Source: Tissierella creatinophila DSM 6911
Lineage (GTDB): Bacteria > Bacillota > Clostridia > Tissierellales > Tissierellaceae
Reading direction: 5' to 3'
NCBI RefSeq assembly: GCF_001940565.1
Contig: NZ_LTDM01000066.1
Span: 1 to 64,000 of the forward strand
DNA length: 64,000 bases
In this document: positions 62,258 to 64,000 of the stretch, in pieces
Layout: each line of letters opens with the position of its first letter
How positions within the stretch are numbered: position 1 is the first letter of the stretch
The notes under the pieces: model-generated
What the model was told of the DNA's origin: nothing
The model's input: the letters and a program-made list of their open reading frames with translations, nothing else
Database searches by the model: none
Position numbers and translations under genes: made by a program

Positions 62258-63631
62258 TTATTGGGAGTTTCTCTCCGTCATATTTTGAAATACTTTAGAA
62301 AATACAGTTATAAAGAGTATTGCTAAAACTACTCCAGATATAAGCTCTGAAATAGGAAATGCATACCATATATAATCTAGTCCACCTACTTTACCTAGCA
62401 CATATGCTGCTGGAAGTAGGATTATTATTTGCCTTAAGAATGATATTATGAGGCTTATAAAGCCCCTACCTACTGCTTGAAAAGTAGTAGATGCTACTAT
62501 TGCAATACCTATTATAGGAAAAGCTAAACTTATAGTCTTTAAGGCATGTACTCCAAGCTTTATAAGCTTTGGATCATCATTAAATAGTGAAACTAGAGTT
62601 ACTGGTATAAACTGGAACAATAGGAAACCAAAGGTCGTTATGACAAAAGCAGTTAGAAGTCCATACTTTATAGCTTCCTTCATCCTATCAGGTTTATTAA
62701 AACCATAATTATATCCTACAATAGGCATATATCCTTGGTTTAGTCCAAATATAGGCATAAATACAAAGCTTTGCAACTTAAAATAGATGCCTATTACTGC
62801 TATTGCATCATTATTATATGATCCTACTATTAAATTTAAGCCTGCCACCATAAAGGAACCTAGAAACTGCATTATCATTGCAGGAAGTCCAACTTTATAG
62901 ATGTCTTTTATAATTTTAAAATTAAACTTGAATTCTTTTCTATCTACTTTAATATCTTTATCATTGTTAAGTACCATATATATTATATATATACCACTTA
63001 CAAATCTACTAAAGAGTGTAGCATAAGCAGCTCCTGCTGCTCCAAGTTCTGGGAATGGTCCTTTTCCAAAGATTAAAAATGGGTCTAGTACTATATTTAT
63101 AATTGCTCCTATAAGCATGGCAACCATTGGTACAAGAGTGTTTCCTTCACCCCTTAATATATCACTTGAAAGTATAGGAACAAATAAAAAAGTCGATCCT
63201 ATAAACATAATTCTTACATAGTCTGTAGCCATCTGTATAAGAGCCTGATCATCTGTAAACAAGCTAATTAAATCCCTAGAAAAGAATATACCTATTATAG
63301 CGACTATTATTCCATAAAGAACTGATAATAAAAGTACGTGTTCTGCAACCCTAGATGCTTTTTCTGTTTTTCTTTTTCCAAGTAGTCTTGATATAAGCGA
63401 GCTACCACCTACCCCTGTACCTACAGCTATAGATATCAAAAACATCTCTAAAGGAAATGCAAGAGACAAAGCGGAGAGACCATTTACACTATATCTACCT
63501 ACATAAATGCTATCTACTATATTATAGAGTGCTTGTATAGTCATAGAAAATATAGATGGAATGGATAACTTAATAAGAAGAGGCAAGATTGGTTCTGTGC
63601 CTAGTCTATTTTCATTTGTTTGATCTTTCAA
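62258..63631 (-). CDS. MATE family efflux transporter (NorM/MepA-like)
   Basis: A 457-aa pump with twelve transmembrane segments. Motifs: IVDSIYVGRYSVNGLSALSLAFPLE in helix 1, GVGGSSLISRLLGKRK, and GLNQGYMPIVGYNYGFNKPDRMKEA in the second half, the signature of the MepA-like branch. It starts with TTG 63631 preceded by AGGAGTGAT. It differs from the MATE protein at 48976, so the two pumps are not recent copies. Confidence 0.92.
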   Translation of the reverse strand: MKDQTNENRLGTEPILPLLIKLSIPSIFSMTIQALYNIVDSIYVGRYSVNGLSALSLAFPLEMFLISIAVGTGVGGSSLISRLLGKRKTEKASRVAEHVLLLSVLYGIIVAIIGIFFSRDLISLFTDDQALIQMATDYVRIMFIGSTFLFVPILSSDILRGEGNTLVPMVAMLIGAIINIVLDPFLIFGKGPFPELGAAGAAYATLFSRFVSGIYIIYMVLNNDKDIKVDRKEFKFNFKIIKDIYKVGLPAMIMQFLGSFMVAGLNLIVGSYNNDAIAVIGIYFKLQSFVFMPIFGLNQGYMPIVGYNYGFNKPDRMKEAIKYGLLTAFVITTFGFLLFQFIPVTLVSLFNDDPKLIKLGVHALKTISLAFPIIGIAIVASTTFQAVGRGFISLIISFLRQIIILLPAAYVLGKVGGLDYIWYAFPISELISGVVLAILFITVFSKVFQNMTERNSQ

Positions 63632-63820
63632 TTTATCACTCCTAGTATTGTTAAAATCTTCCTAGATAAAAAATATCCTTATAATAATTATACACCAAAT
63701 GTGGATAATTAAGCAGAATTAATATTTATCATAGAGAATATTACAATTATAAGATAGATTGTAAAAGATAAAAATTGTAATTTAAAATAAAAAATATTTT
63801 TATTTTCATTTTTTATCTAT

Positions 63821-63866
63821 ATTCTCCATTTTAAATATCACATAGATATAATTTTAATGGAGAAAT
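63821..63866. repeat. Inverted repeat upstream of the last gene
   Basis: Arms with TTCTCCATT and AATGGAGAA (63822-63830 and 63857-63865) form an imperfect hairpin about 45 bases before the start of the last gene; possible operator or leader structure. Confidence 0.45.
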
Positions 63867-63909
63867 TAATAAAGATAGAAAAAGTAAAAAAGCTTTAAAG
63901 GAGGACTAG

Positions 63910-64000
63910 ATGAAAAAATTAGACAAAGAAGACTATCAAAGATTGGTAGATGCAGAAAGTGAAATGTGCATATCAATTTATTTCCCAACATTTAGAACTG
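63910..64000 (+). CDS. Start of a baeRF-like protein, cut by the window end
   Basis: Only the first 30 codons are inside the window. AGGAGG at 63899-63904 precedes ATG 63910. The protein begins MKKLDKEDYQRLVDAE and continues with MCISIYFPTFRT, similar to the N-terminal signature (SIYLPTHR) of the bacterial relatives of the archaeo-eukaryotic release factor eRF1 (baeRF families), which often occur in stress gene sets. The call is tentative because nothing further can be read. Confidence 0.5.
   Translation, partial: MKKLDKEDYQRLVDAESEMCISIYFPTFRT

Overview
The window reads as chromosomal DNA of a low-GC, endospore-lineage Firmicute, most likely an anaerobic Clostridia/Tissierellia-type organism. 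This is inferred from the AT-rich sequence with AGGAGG-type ribosome sites, many TTG/GTG starts and intrinsic terminators, a probable selenocysteine peroxiredoxin, and gene families typical of clostridia. Families that often lie near oriC in Firmicutes (cysteine desulfurase-like gene plus DUF4446, and the YycJ-HtrA-RlmH block) suggest the region is near the origin, but no dnaA, parA or parB is inside the window.

Layout. 0.3-4.2 kb: desulfurase-like PLP enzyme, DUF4446 protein, lipid kinase, then a G5/M23 cell-wall peptidase. 4.2-13.5 kb: stress and housekeeping genes (hemerythrin, MscS-like channel, general stress protein, NAD synthase with an isochorismatase-fold amidase, DUF1328 peptide, glutaredoxin, DegV, a large amidohydrolase, a tail-anchored subtilase). 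A decayed second tail of the amidohydrolase lies at 8.4 kb. 13.5-21.6 kb: a sialic acid (N-acetylneuraminate) uptake and catabolism locus with ABC ATPase, aldolase, binding protein, two permeases, NanE epimerase, ROK kinase and an RpiR regulator, containing the collapsed remnant of a GDSL esterase gene. 21.7-29.7 kb: PrsA-like foldase, a P-type cation ATPase preceded by a yybP-ykoY (manganese) riboswitch, a CaCA antiporter, and the YycJ-HtrA-RlmH block.

29.8-41 kb is rich in redox and oxygen defence: a peroxiredoxin whose peroxidatic cysteine codon is UGA followed by a SECIS-like hairpin (29786-30427), a FAD dehydrogenase, a free-methionine sulfoxide reductase, an encapsulin nanocompartment with its encapsulated ferritin, and a CcdA/TlpA-type thiol pair. 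A short RpoD-like sigma factor, a GGDEF protein, a DEAD-box helicase, an FNT channel and YchF lie among them. 41.5-43 kb: TtcA-like PP-loop enzyme and Xpt.

43.3-48.4 kb is a self-contained catabolic island: LacI regulator, amino-acid-type ABC transporter, BtpA/SgcQ TIM-barrel protein and ribokinase-like PfkB kinase. I cannot assign its substrate. It is bordered on one side by short direct and inverted repeats and on the other by a decayed IS3-family transposase. 49-55.4 kb: MATE pump with a promoter-proximal terminator, exonuclease III, and a secretion-stress-like set (HtrA protease, response regulator, kinase, metallo-hydrolase). 55.7-60.5 kb: complete pyruvate-dehydrogenase-type operon (E1 alpha, E1 beta, E2, E3). 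60.5-64 kb: ABC-F ATPase, a second MATE pump, and the start of a gene with a baeRF-like N-terminus cut by the window end.

No rRNA, tRNA or CRISPR array was seen. Many genes needed their start moved downstream of the longest open frame to fit the ribosome binding site; this is stated in each entry.
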